A DNA stretch of 64,000 bases from Bradyrhizobium iriomotense (GTDB lineage: Bacteria; Pseudomonadota; Alphaproteobacteria; Rhizobiales; Xanthobacteraceae): NCBI RefSeq assembly GCF_030160715.1, contig NZ_BSOW01000006.1, positions 248,001-312,000 of the forward strand, written 5' to 3'. The translations under genes were made by a program, and so were the position numbers. Shown here piece by piece: positions 18,054-26,058 of this stretch. How positions within the stretch are numbered: position 1 is the stretch's first letter; each line of letters opens with the position of its first letter. The notes beneath the pieces are model-generated. The model worked only from the letters and a program-made list of their open reading frames with translations, ran no database searches and was not told where the DNA came from.

Positions 18054-18170
18054 CCTCTCCCGCTTGCGGGAGAGGTCGCGCCGAAGGCGCGGGTGAGGGC
18101 TCTCTCCTCTGGGGGAGTCTTCGTTTTTGAAACACCCTCTCCCCAGCCCTCCCCCGCAAGCGGGGGAGGG
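18054..18170. repeat. REP-like double-hairpin element, copy 1
   Basis: The left stem CCTCTCCCGC-TT-GCGGGAGAGG (18054-18075) and the right stem CCCTCCCCCGC-AA-GCGGGGGAGGG (18147-18170) flank about 70 bases. The two hairpins are also roughly complementary to each other. The same arrangement occurs at 37679-37819. It sits between gnnB and murJ. Confidence 0.85.
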
Positions 18171-18230
18171 GGCGAACTTCGGTCGCGATTTGCACCTAGA
18201 CCTGATCTCGCCATGCTCTAAAACAGACGC

Positions 18231-19757
18231 ATGCTCGGACGTATCTTCACGGTCGGCGGCTACACGCTGCTCTCGCGGCTGACGGGGTTTGCCCGCGACA
18301 TCATGCTCGCGGCGATCCTGGGCGCCGGCCCCGTTGCCGACGCCTTCTTCGTGGCGCTCCGCCTGCCCAATCACTTCCGCGCGATCTTTGCCGAAGGCGC
18401 CTTCAACGCCGCCTGGGTGCCGGCCTACGCCCATGTCCATGGCGAGAAGGGCGAGGCGTCGGCAAAACTGTTCGCCGACCGCATCTTCACGCTGCTGTTT
18501 GCCTCCCAGCTCGTGCTGCTGGTGGTCGCCTGGCTGTTCATGCCGCAGGCCATGAGCATCCTCGCGCCGGGCTTTACCGAGGATGCCGAGCGGCGCAAGC
18601 TCGCGATCGAGCTGACCCGGATCACTTTCCCCTATCTGCTTTTGATCACGCTGGTGACGCTCTATGGCGGCATGCTCAACGTGATGCAGCGCTTTGCAAG
18701 TGCCGCGGCCGCGTCCATCTTCCTCAACGTCTCGATGATGATGACGCTGGCGCTGGCCGCCTGGTTTCCCGGCGCGGGCCACGCCGCGGCGTGGGGCGTG
18801 CTGATTTCCGGCTTTCTCCAGTATTTCCTGCTCGCGGGTGATCTCGCGCGCCATGGCGGCCTGCCGCGCTTTGCGCCGCTGAGGCTCGACGAAGACGTCC
18901 GCAGCTTCTTCAAGGCGCTCGGCCCGGCAACGCTGGGCTCGATGGGCACGCAGGTCGCGCTGTTCGCCGACACCATCATCGCGACCTTCCTGCCCGCGGG
19001 CGCGCTGTCGGCGCTCTATTATGCCGATCGCCTCAACCAGCTCCCGATCGGCGTGATCGGCATCGCCATCGGCACGGTGCTGCTGCCGGAGATGTCACGG
19101 CGGATCACGGCCAATGACCATGACGGCGCGATGAAGGCGCAGCGCCGCGCGTTTGATTTCACGCTGCTGTTCTCGGTGCCCTTCGTCGCGGCCTTCATCA
19201 CCGTGCCCGAGGCGATCATGCGTGCGTTGTTCGCCCGCGGCGCCTTCTCGAAGGCCGATGCCGCCGCCGCGGGCGCCACGCTCGCGGCCTATGCCATCGG
19301 TCTGATCCCCTTCGTGCTGATCCGCAGCGCGGTCGCGACCTTCTACGCGCGCAAGGATACGGCGACACCGGTTCGCGCCTCGCTGACCGGCATCGCGGTC
19401 AACGTCGCGCTGAAGGTCGCGCTGATGGGATCGCTCGCCCAGATCGGCCTCGCGCTGGCAACCGCCGTCGGCGTCTGGACCAATCTGCTGCTGGTGCTGT
19501 TCTTCGCCGTGCGGCGAGGCTTTCTCGTGCCGGACCGCGCCTGGCTGCTGTCACTCGCCAAATTCCTCCTGACCGGGGTAATCCTGGCCGTGGCCTTCTG
19601 GCTGATCGCGCGCTTCAGCGGTTCTACGCTGGGCTCGATGCACTTCCGGGATGAATTGACGTTGGTCCTGTTGGCCGTCGGGGGCACGATCGTCTACGCG
19701 CTCACGATCCTCGCGCTGTTCGGCCGTCGCTGGCTGGTCTCGCTGGTGCGCGGCTAG
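18231..19757 (+). CDS. murJ: lipid II flippase MurJ
   Basis: A 508-residue integral membrane protein of the MOP superfamily with about fourteen helices. The start MLGRIFTVGGYTLLSRLTGF and the DAFFVALRLPNHFRAIFAEGAF segment (PNxxRxxFAEGA) are diagnostic of MurJ/MviN; GAFSKADA follows later. It flips undecaprenyl-linked peptidoglycan precursor to the periplasm and should be essential. The ATG at 18231 gives the family's usual N-terminus. A terminator lies about 240 bases downstream. Confidence 0.95.
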   Translation: MLGRIFTVGGYTLLSRLTGFARDIMLAAILGAGPVADAFFVALRLPNHFRAIFAEGAFNAAWVPAYAHVHGEKGEASAKLFADRIFTLLFASQLVLLVVAWLFMPQAMSILAPGFTEDAERRKLAIELTRITFPYLLLITLVTLYGGMLNVMQRFASAAAASIFLNVSMMMTLALAAWFPGAGHAAAWGVLISGFLQYFLLAGDLARHGGLPRFAPLRLDEDVRSFFKALGPATLGSMGTQVALFADTIIATFLPAGALSALYYADRLNQLPIGVIGIAIGTVLLPEMSRRITANDHDGAMKAQRRAFDFTLLFSVPFVAAFITVPEAIMRALFARGAFSKADAAAAGATLAAYAIGLIPFVLIRSAVATFYARKDTATPVRASLTGIAVNVALKVALMGSLAQIGLALATAVGVWTNLLLVLFFAVRRGFLVPDRAWLLSLAKFLLTGVILAVAFWLIARFSGSTLGSMHFRDELTLVLLAVGGTIVYALTILALFGRRWLVSLVRG

Positions 19758-19889
19758 GCGAACTTCAATAGCTTCGTCGTGTCCGCTTTACGGAGGACGA
19801 ATTCGCCGGAGCGAGGTGCTCGCCTCCAGGGTGCAACCGACCTCCGCACATCCCTTGATTTTGCGCGATTGTCGTGGTACTGACGCCGC

Positions 19890-19967
19890 ATGAACAAATC
19901 AGTGCGCAAAGTCAACTTCAACCACATGACCCGCTTCGGCTGGGCCGTGGAAGGAGTCGCGCGCTAG
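19890..19967 (+). other. possible 25-codon ORF before a terminator
   Basis: An ATG-TAG frame of 25 codons (MNKSVRKVNF at the start, HMTRFGWAVEGVAR at the end) lies between murJ and a strong terminator at 19994-20026. No clear ribosome-binding site precedes it. It may be a small protein, a leader peptide or chance. No family is recognised. Confidence 0.3.
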
Positions 19968-19993
19968 GAGTTCGACGACGACATCTTTTCACC

Positions 19994-20026
19994 AGGCCCC
20001 GCCGGCATCGGACGGGGCCTTTTGTT
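19994..20026 (+). terminator. rho-independent terminator
   Basis: AGGCCCCG (19994-20001) pairs with CGGGGCCT (20013-20020) around an 11-base loop, followed by a TTTTGTTT tract. It would end transcripts coming from murJ or from the small ORF at 19890, and it precedes the DUF1127 gene. Confidence 0.85.
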
Positions 20027-20065
20027 TGGCCACGCTCCCTGTCGGCACAACAGCAGGAGCACCCG

Positions 20066-20362
20066 ATGCCACCCCAACAGACGAACATCACATCCGAGAC
20101 CTTGCGCGATGCCGCAGGGCTCGGCCTCGACCCTTCCATCGAATCGACGCGGAGCGTCCTTGGCCTGCTCAAGCGATATTGGCGTGCGTTTCAGGAGCGG
20201 CGCCAGCGCCAGAGCTTACGAGCCACCTTGCAGGACCTGAGTGACAGGGAGCTGATGGATATCGGCTTGACCCGCGCTGAGGTCGACTACATCACACCTC
20301 AACGAGCTATCGATAGGCTTAGAGATAGGACGACGTATCTATGGGGCCGTGGTGTGATGTGA
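20066..20362 (+). CDS. DUF1127 domain protein
   Basis: A 98-residue protein; the ATG at 20066 has CAGGAG six bases upstream. The C-terminal ~45 residues carry the DUF1127 (YjiS-like) arginine-rich helix and the signature LQDLSDRELMDIGLTRAEVD. Small DUF1127 proteins in Rhizobiales have been linked to RNA turnover and phosphate/carbon responses, but this is family knowledge only. The N-terminal part looks disordered. It is isolated between a terminator and a GNAT gene. Confidence 0.85.
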   Translation: MPPQQTNITSETLRDAAGLGLDPSIESTRSVLGLLKRYWRAFQERRQRQSLRATLQDLSDRELMDIGLTRAEVDYITPQRAIDRLRDRTTYLWGRGVM

Positions 20363-20503
20363 TTAAGCAACCGTCACATGCGCTTTGTGAACAATCATGG
20401 CCGCTTCCAATGAGCCAAGTGTATTGGTTGGCTCCGGTTGGGGTATGATACACAAAGCGCTGTGAACGAGACCGTTGGTATTGTTCCTAAGAGGCCGCTC
20501 AAA

Positions 20504-20980
20504 ATGCAGGTTAGGCCAGCTCAAATTGCGGATGCCGACCATGCAATCGACGTCGTGCGACGGTCGATACAAGAATTGTGCGATCTCGATCACAGGGGTG
20601 ACTTGGCCACTCTTTCGATGTGGCTCAGCAACAAGACGGCGGACAATATGCGACGATGGATCGCTGCTCACACTGTTCTTGTTGCGATCGAAGGTGAACA
20701 GATAGCCGGAGTTGCGTCCGTCCGGTCCGATGGTGCTGTATTGTTGAACTACGTGGCACCGGAGGCGAGATTTAAGGGAGCGTGCAAGTTGCTGATGCAT
20801 GAAATCGAGCTCTGGGCATCACACCGTGGCCTCGAGTGGCTCACACTCGACAGCACGGCCACCGCACTTCGCTTCTACCTATCGAATGGCTGGGCCATTG
20901 CGGGGCCGCCGCAGCCTGGTTTCGGGGTGACGATGAGACATCCGATGCGTAAAGCGGTGACGGTCGCTCCGACAACCTAG
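20504..20980 (+). CDS. GNAT family N-acetyltransferase
   Basis: A 158-residue acetyltransferase. The fold begins MQVRPAQIADADHAIDVVRR; the acetyl-CoA region is around LLNYVAPEARFKGACKLLM, where the usual RxxGxG/A loop appears as ARFKGAC, and LRFYLSNGWAIAG closes the domain. ATG 20504 has AAGAGG nine bases upstream; a frame open from 20438 is less likely. Base composition is visibly less GC-rich than the neighbouring genes, which may mean later acquisition. Substrate unknown. Confidence 0.8.
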   Translation: MQVRPAQIADADHAIDVVRRSIQELCDLDHRGDLATLSMWLSNKTADNMRRWIAAHTVLVAIEGEQIAGVASVRSDGAVLLNYVAPEARFKGACKLLMHEIELWASHRGLEWLTLDSTATALRFYLSNGWAIAGPPQPGFGVTMRHPMRKAVTVAPTT

Positions 20981-21001
20981 TCCGCAGCCGTAGTCCGGCG
21001 C

Positions 21002-21115
21002 ATGGCCTATGCCGGCGCGTTGGCGGAGACCGTGCGCGTCGAGGAGGTCCGCCGGATCATCGATCTCCACAGGGAAACGAGCGAACCGCGGCCGTTCCGC
21101 CCCATTCCGCTATGA
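21002..21115 (+). other. short ORF or gene remnant after the GNAT gene
   Basis: An ATG-TGA frame of 37 codons, in the same frame as the GNAT gene and just after its stop. The translation (ending IIDLHRETSEPRPFRPIPL) has plausible coding composition and resembles a protein C-terminus. It may be a small gene or a remnant. No family is recognised. Confidence 0.25.
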
Positions 21116-21232
21116 CCAGGCGAGGGGCGCTTTCCGCGGCCTGCGGCTAATGTGCATGGCTAAAGCCGTTTGCGCTATCCGCCGATCCGCTGCAATATGG
21201 CGGCAAAATAACCATGAGGGCATGGAGAGAAA

Positions 21233-23542
21233 ATGGCTGCTCCCATCAAGTTCGGCGTGGGCCAAAGCGTGCTGCGCAAGGAGGATGACGTACTGATCCG
21301 CGGCAAGGGCCGCTATACCGACGATTATGCGCCGCACGCGGCCTTGCGCTGCCTGATGCTGCGCTCGCCGCATGCGCATGCCAAATATACGATCGATGTG
21401 AGTCGCGCCCGCGCGCTGCCCGGCGTCGCGCTGATTCTGACCGCCGACGACGTCGGGGATCTCGGCAATCTGCCGTGCCTGTTCAACCTCGAGACCGATC
21501 CGTTCACCGGCCCGCCTTACCCGATCCTGGCCAAGGACGAGGTGCGCCATGTCGGCGATGCCATCGCCTTCGTGGTCGCCGAGACCATCGACCAGGCGCG
21601 CGACGCGATCGAGGCAATCGACGTCAAGTGGACGCCGCTGCCGGCAGTGACCGGCGTCGTCAACGCCGTGAAGCAGGGCGCACCGCTGGTCTGGGCGGAC
21701 AAGCCGGGTAACGTGCTGTTCGATGTCTCGATCGGCGACAAGGCCGCAACCGAAGCTGCTTTCGCCAAGGCGCATGCGGTCGCCGAGATCTCCATCGTCA
21801 ATCCGCGTGTGGTCGCGAGCTTCATGGAGACGCGTGCGGCCGTTTGCGAATACGACGCCAAGCGCGACCATCTGACGCTGACGGTCGGCAGCCAGGGCAG
21901 CCATCGCCTGCGCGACATCCTCTGCCAGAACGTTCTCAATATCCCCACCGACAAGATGCGGGTGATCTGCCCCGATGTCGGCGGCGGCTTCGGCACAAAG
22001 CTGTTTCCCTATCGGGAATACGCCCTGATGGCGGTCGCGGCGCGAAAGCTGAAGAAGGCGGTGAAATGGGCGGCCGACCGCTCCGAGCACTTTATGGGCG
22101 ATGCGCAGGGCCGCGACAACGTCACCACCGCGAAGATGGCGCTCGCCGAGGACGGCAAGTTCCTGGCGATGGATTGCGACCTGATGGGCGACATGGGCGC
22201 GTATCTGTCGACCTTCGGGCCCTACATCCCGCATGGCGGCGCCGGCATGCTGCCGGGCCTCTACGACATCCAGGCCTTCCACTGCCGGGTGCGCACCATC
22301 TTCACCAACAGCGTGCCGGTCGACGCCTATCGCGGCGCAGGCCGTCCCGAGGCGGCCTATGTCATCGAACGCCTCGTGGACGCTTGCGCGCGAAAACTCG
22401 ACATGACGCCCGACGCCATTCGTCGCAAGAACTTCATTCAGCCGAAGGCGCTGCCCTACAAGACGGCCACGGGCAAGATCTATGACTCCGGCGACTTCGC
22501 CGCGCATCTGAAGCGCGCGATGGAGATTGCGAACTGGAAGGAGTTTCCCAAGCGCGCCAAGGCGGCCAAGAAGCAGGGGCTGGTCCGCGGCATCGGCCTT
22601 GCGAGCTATGTCGAGATCTGCGGCGTGATGGGAGAAGAGACCGCCAATGTGCGGCTCGATCCCAACGGTGACGTCACCGTCCTGATCGGCACGCAATCGA
22701 GCGGGCAGGGCCACCAGACGGCTTACGCCCAGATCGTCGCCGAGCAGTTCGGCCTGCCGCCGGAGCGCGTGCATATCCGCCAGGGTGACACCGACGAGAT
22801 CGCGACGGGCTTGGGCACCGGCGGCTCGGCCTCGATCCCGACAGGCGGCGTCTGCGTGGAACGTGCTACGGGCGAGCTGGGCAAGAAGCTGAAGGAGGTC
22901 GCGGCGCAGGCGCTGGAGGCAAGTGCAGGTGACCTCGAGATTTCGGCCGGCGCGATCCGCATCGCCGGCACCGACCGCACGATCTCCTTTGCCGATCTTG
23001 CCAAGCGACCCGGCGCCGATCCCTCGAAGATGAACGGCAGCGCGACCTTCGCCAGTGCCGACGGCACTTATCCCAACGGCACGCATCTGGCGGAGGTCGA
23101 GATCGATCCGGCCACCGGCACGATCAAGATCGTCAACTACGTGATCGTCGACGATTTCGGCAAGACGCTCAATCCGCTCCTGCTCGCCGGCCAGGTGCAT
23201 GGCGGCGCCATGCAGGGCATCGGCCAGGCGCTGATGGAGCAGGTGATCTATGGCGCGGGTGACGGCCAGCTCGTCACCGGCACCTATATGGACTACGCGC
23301 TGCCGCGCGCTGCCGACGGCCCGGCCTTCGTGTTCGAGACCCACAACGTGCCCTGCAAGACCAACCCGCTGGGCGTGAAGGGCGCGGGCGAGGCCGGCGC
23401 AATCGGTTCGTGCCCTGCCATCGTCAACGCCATCGTCGAGGGCCTCTGGCGCGAATACAAGATCGACCACATCGACATGCCGGCAACGCCCGAGCGGGTG
23501 TGGATCGCGATCAACGAGCACCACCGCCGTCACAGCCTCTAA
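21233..23542 (+). CDS. xanthine dehydrogenase family molybdopterin-binding subunit (CoxL-like)
   Basis: A 769-residue large subunit of the molybdenum hydroxylase family. The N-terminal fumarate-lyase-like hammerhead begins RKEDDVLIRGKGRYTDDY. Molybdopterin motifs are DVGGGFGTK, AYRGAGRPEA (the form II signature rather than the AYRCSFR loop of true CO dehydrogenase), GQGHQT, and GVKGAGEAG with the catalytic glutamate. It normally works with an FAD subunit and a 2Fe-2S subunit, neither of which is in this window, so partners must be encoded elsewhere or the gene acts as an orphan. Substrate probably an aldehyde or heterocycle; not determined. Confidence 0.9.
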   Translation: MAAPIKFGVGQSVLRKEDDVLIRGKGRYTDDYAPHAALRCLMLRSPHAHAKYTIDVSRARALPGVALILTADDVGDLGNLPCLFNLETDPFTGPPYPILAKDEVRHVGDAIAFVVAETIDQARDAIEAIDVKWTPLPAVTGVVNAVKQGAPLVWADKPGNVLFDVSIGDKAATEAAFAKAHAVAEISIVNPRVVASFMETRAAVCEYDAKRDHLTLTVGSQGSHRLRDILCQNVLNIPTDKMRVICPDVGGGFGTKLFPYREYALMAVAARKLKKAVKWAADRSEHFMGDAQGRDNVTTAKMALAEDGKFLAMDCDLMGDMGAYLSTFGPYIPHGGAGMLPGLYDIQAFHCRVRTIFTNSVPVDAYRGAGRPEAAYVIERLVDACARKLDMTPDAIRRKNFIQPKALPYKTATGKIYDSGDFAAHLKRAMEIANWKEFPKRAKAAKKQGLVRGIGLASYVEICGVMGEETANVRLDPNGDVTVLIGTQSSGQGHQTAYAQIVAEQFGLPPERVHIRQGDTDEIATGLGTGGSASIPTGGVCVERATGELGKKLKEVAAQALEASAGDLEISAGAIRIAGTDRTISFADLAKRPGADPSKMNGSATFASADGTYPNGTHLAEVEIDPATGTIKIVNYVIVDDFGKTLNPLLLAGQVHGGAMQGIGQALMEQVIYGAGDGQLVTGTYMDYALPRAADGPAFVFETHNVPCKTNPLGVKGAGEAGAIGSCPAIVNAIVEGLWREYKIDHIDMPATPERVWIAINEHHRRHSL

Positions 23543-23665
23543 AGCATGATCCGGACCCTAAGGGCCGCGTTAGCGCAAAGCGTGACGCGGTTTTCCGGAA
23601 AGATCATGCGCAAACAACAACCTAAAGCGCGATGACGATTTATCCAATCTCATCGCGCTTTAGCG
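23543..23665. repeat. pair of intergenic hairpin repeats, locus 1
   Basis: First hairpin: GCATGATCCGGA near 23544 pairs with TCCGGAAAGATCATGC ending at 23609. Second: TAAAGCGCGATGA (23623-23635) and TCATCGCGCTTTA (23650-23662) form a perfect 13-base inverted repeat. The second hairpin recurs at 37527-37567, next to a hairpin related to the first. They follow the CoxL-like stop and may also terminate transcription. Confidence 0.8.
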
Positions 23666-23785
23666 TGATCTCCGCACGCGGGAATAAAAGCCCGCGGCGG
23701 GGTTCTATTCAGGGATGGGCCATGCCTCCCACGATGCGGAGCATGGCCCTCTCTCGAAATGTCTGCGAGCCCGGAGAAATACCAG

Positions 23786-24235
23786 ATGAAACGGACGATT
23801 ATTGTCGTGGGCACCTTGTTGCTGGGTGCCGGCGCCGTGGTGGCGCAGCAGGAGGTCGCGGTTCAGCAGGACAATCTGATGCGCTCGCAGGCCAAGAGCA
23901 TGTACGGCGTCATCCTGAAGATGACCAAGGGCGAGATCCCCTATAACCAGAAGGCCGTCGACGAGGCGCTGACCAGCCTCGAAGCCGACGTCGCCAAGAT
24001 CGCCAAGACCTTCGAGGTCAATCCCAAGCAGGACGTGGTGAACGCGACCTACGGCGCCTCGCAAAAGGTCTGGCAGAACAAGGCCGATTTCGACTCCAAG
24101 ATCCCGCCGGTGCAGAAGGCGATCGCGGACGTCAAGGGCAAGATTCATAACGTCGCGACCCTGAAGGCCGCCTACACCAGCATCAACGACCGCTGCACCG
24201 ACTGCCACGAAACCTATCGCGTCAAGCTGAAGTAG
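23786..24235 (+). CDS. cytochrome c' (class II c-type cytochrome)
   Basis: A 149-residue exported protein. The signal peptide MKRTIIVVGTLLLGAGAVVAQ is followed by a four-helix-bundle sequence, and the haem site CTDCH sits 13 residues from the C-terminus (about 137-141), the hallmark of class II cytochromes c'/c556. It acts in the periplasm in electron transfer or NO/CO binding. Start at ATG 23786, with GGAG nine bases upstream. The gene stands alone between repeat elements. Confidence 0.88.
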   Translation: MKRTIIVVGTLLLGAGAVVAQQEVAVQQDNLMRSQAKSMYGVILKMTKGEIPYNQKAVDEALTSLEADVAKIAKTFEVNPKQDVVNATYGASQKVWQNKADFDSKIPPVQKAIADVKGKIHNVATLKAAYTSINDRCTDCHETYRVKLK

Positions 24236-24562
24236 CGGGGCGGCTCCTTTCGCGACGACAGAGCTGGTAGCCCGGATGAACGAAGCGATATCCGGGGCAG
24301 GTGTCCCCGCATGTCGCTTCGCTCATGCGGGCTACGACTCCGTGCCAATCCGTGGTGGACCTCGCCAAGACGCAACAGAGAAAATCTGTCAGCCGAGCCT
24401 GACCGATCGCTGCCATGGCGCCGTGTATGGGTTATCCTCAATTTGAGCCGCCGCGACGTTGACGTGAATCGTTGGATGCCGGCGCATCCAACTCCTGACT
24501 GCTTTCGATTGCAGGATTCCAGCGTACGGCGAGGATCCGAATCCAAAACAGCGAGACAGGCC
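24236..24562. other. intergenic region with a long hairpin repeat
   Basis: No gene is seen here. A hairpin at 24267-24335 pairs GTAGCCCGGATGAACGAAGC with GCTTCGCTCATGCGGGCTAC, an imperfect stem of about 22 bases. It follows the cytochrome c' stop by 31 bases and may act as terminator. The rest (24336-24562) is the leader of the PLP enzyme gene; no clear promoter was found. Confidence 0.6.
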
Positions 24563-25846
24563 ATGGCAAAACCGTTCCCGTCCAAGACCCATATCGGCAA
24601 CCATATGCTGCATCCCGAAACCTTGATGCTGACCTATGGCTATGATCCGCAACTGTCGGAAGGCGCCATCAAGCCGCCGGTGTTTTTGACCTCGACCTTC
24701 GTGTTCAGGACGGCCGAGGACGGTCAGGACTTCTTCGATTTCGTCTCCGGCCGGCGCGAGCCCCCGGAAGGGATGGGCGCGGGCCTCGTCTATTCGCGGT
24801 TCAATCATCCCAACAGCGAGATCGTCGAGGACCGCCTTTCGGTGTATGAGCGCACCGAGAGCTGCGCGCTGTTTTCATCCGGCATGGCCGCGATCTCGAC
24901 GACGATCCTCGCCTTCATCCGGCCGGGCGACGTCATTCTGCACTCCCAGCCGCTTTATGGCGGGACGGAAACGCTGCTGACGAACACGCTTGCGCGCCTC
25001 TCGATCAGCGCCGTCGGCTTTGCCGATGGCATCGACGAGGCCGCGGTCAAGCAGGCCTCCGAGGAGGCCATGCGCAAGGGCCGCGTGGCGATGATCATCA
25101 TCGAAACCCCGGCCAATCCGACCAATGGCCTCGTCGATATCGCGATGATCCGCCGCGTTGCCGATGCGATCGGCAAGGCCCAGGGACACACGCCGATCAT
25201 CGCCTGCGACAACACGCTGCTCGGGCCCGTGTTTCAGCGGCCGATCGAGCATGGTGCTGATATTTCCCTGTACTCGCTGACCAAATATGTCGGCGGTCAT
25301 TCCGACCTGATTGCCGGGGCCGCGCTCGGCTCAAAGGCAATCATGAAGGGCATCAAGGCGCTGCGGGGTGCCATTGGCACGCAACTGGACCCGCATTCGT
25401 GCTGGATGATAAGCCGGTCTCTGGAGACGCTGAGCATCCGCATGGAGAAGGCCGACGGCAATGCGCGGCTCGTGGCCGACTTCCTGCGCGACCACCCCAA
25501 GGTGGCGAAGGTTCACTACCTAGGTCACCACGAAGAGACGTCGCCGGCCGGACGCGTGTTCGCAAGGCAGTGCCTCGGTGCGGGATCGACATTCTCTTTC
25601 GACATCGTCGGCGGCAAGGAAGCGGCCGTGAAATTCCTCAACGCGCTGCAGATCCTCAAGCTGGCGGTGAGCCTGGGTGGAACGGAGTCGCTTGCGAGCC
25701 TGCCTGCGACCATGACCCATTCCGGCGTTCCCGCCGACATCCGTCAAAAGATCGGCGTTCTGGAGTCCACGATCCGGCTCTCCATCGGCATCGAAAACCC
25801 CTCGGATCTGATCGCGGACCTCGCGCAGGCGTTAAGTGTGGCTTAA
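24563..25846 (+). CDS. cystathionine gamma-synthase family PLP enzyme
   Basis: A 427-residue enzyme of the Cys/Met metabolism PLP family. Motifs are [16 protein letters not shown] near the N-terminus, the cofactor loop [22 protein letters not shown], the D-N-T aspartate in [11 protein letters not shown], and the Schiff-base lysine in [25 protein letters not shown] comes late, as usual. It could be a cystathionine gamma-synthase, a methionine gamma-lyase or an O-acylhomoserine sulfhydrylase; sequence inspection does not decide. ATG 24563 is preferred over the longer open frame from 24311 because the family N-terminus starts here. Confidence 0.88.
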   Translation: MAKPFPSKTHIGNHMLHPETLMLTYGYDPQLSEGAIKPPVFLTSTFVFRTAEDGQDFFDFVSGRREPPEGMGAGLVYSRFNHPNSEIVEDRLSVYERTESCALFSSGMAAISTTILAFIRPGDVILHSQPLYGGTETLLTNTLARLSISAVGFADGIDEAAVKQASEEAMRKGRVAMIIIETPANPTNGLVDIAMIRRVADAIGKAQGHTPIIACDNTLLGPVFQRPIEHGADISLYSLTKYVGGHSDLIAGAALGSKAIMKGIKALRGAIGTQLDPHSCWMISRSLETLSIRMEKADGNARLVADFLRDHPKVAKVHYLGHHEETSPAGRVFARQCLGAGSTFSFDIVGGKEAAVKFLNALQILKLAVSLGGTESLASLPATMTHSGVPADIRQKIGVLESTIRLSIGIENPSDLIADLAQALSVA

Positions 25847-25977
25847 GGAAGCTTGGACGTGAGCGCAGCGGTGGGACGCTGATGGGCTCGAACGGGTCTG
25901 CACAGTCAGCGCGTGATTAACCCTGACTTGATCATCTGCACCGAGAGTGCCGGGCGGACGCCGGATAAGCGTCGTTT

Positions 25978-25993
25978 TGTGACTAAGATCACA
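25978..25993. promoter_or_regulatory. CRP/FNR-type palindrome upstream of caspase-fold gene 1
   Basis: TGTGA (25978-25982), six bases, TCACA (25989-25993): a perfect match to the TGTGA-N6-TCACA operator of CRP-family regulators. It ends 65 bases before the GTG start at 26059. Similar palindromes lie upstream of the third caspase-fold gene at 40024 and 40051. Confidence 0.6.
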
Positions 25994-26058
25994 GAGCGAA
26001 TATTGCTTTTCGGCACGCTGTATCTAGTCTGCCAGATTGCAATCCTGGGGGGACTGCA

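Noticed and set aside
16135..18195. 686-codon minus-strand frame over gnnA/gnnB
   Set aside because: Antisense to two enzymes with intact motifs; composition is shadow-like.
21110..23533. 807-codon minus-strand frame over the CoxL-like gene
   Set aside because: Antisense shadow; the plus strand holds a complete molybdenum hydroxylase subunit.
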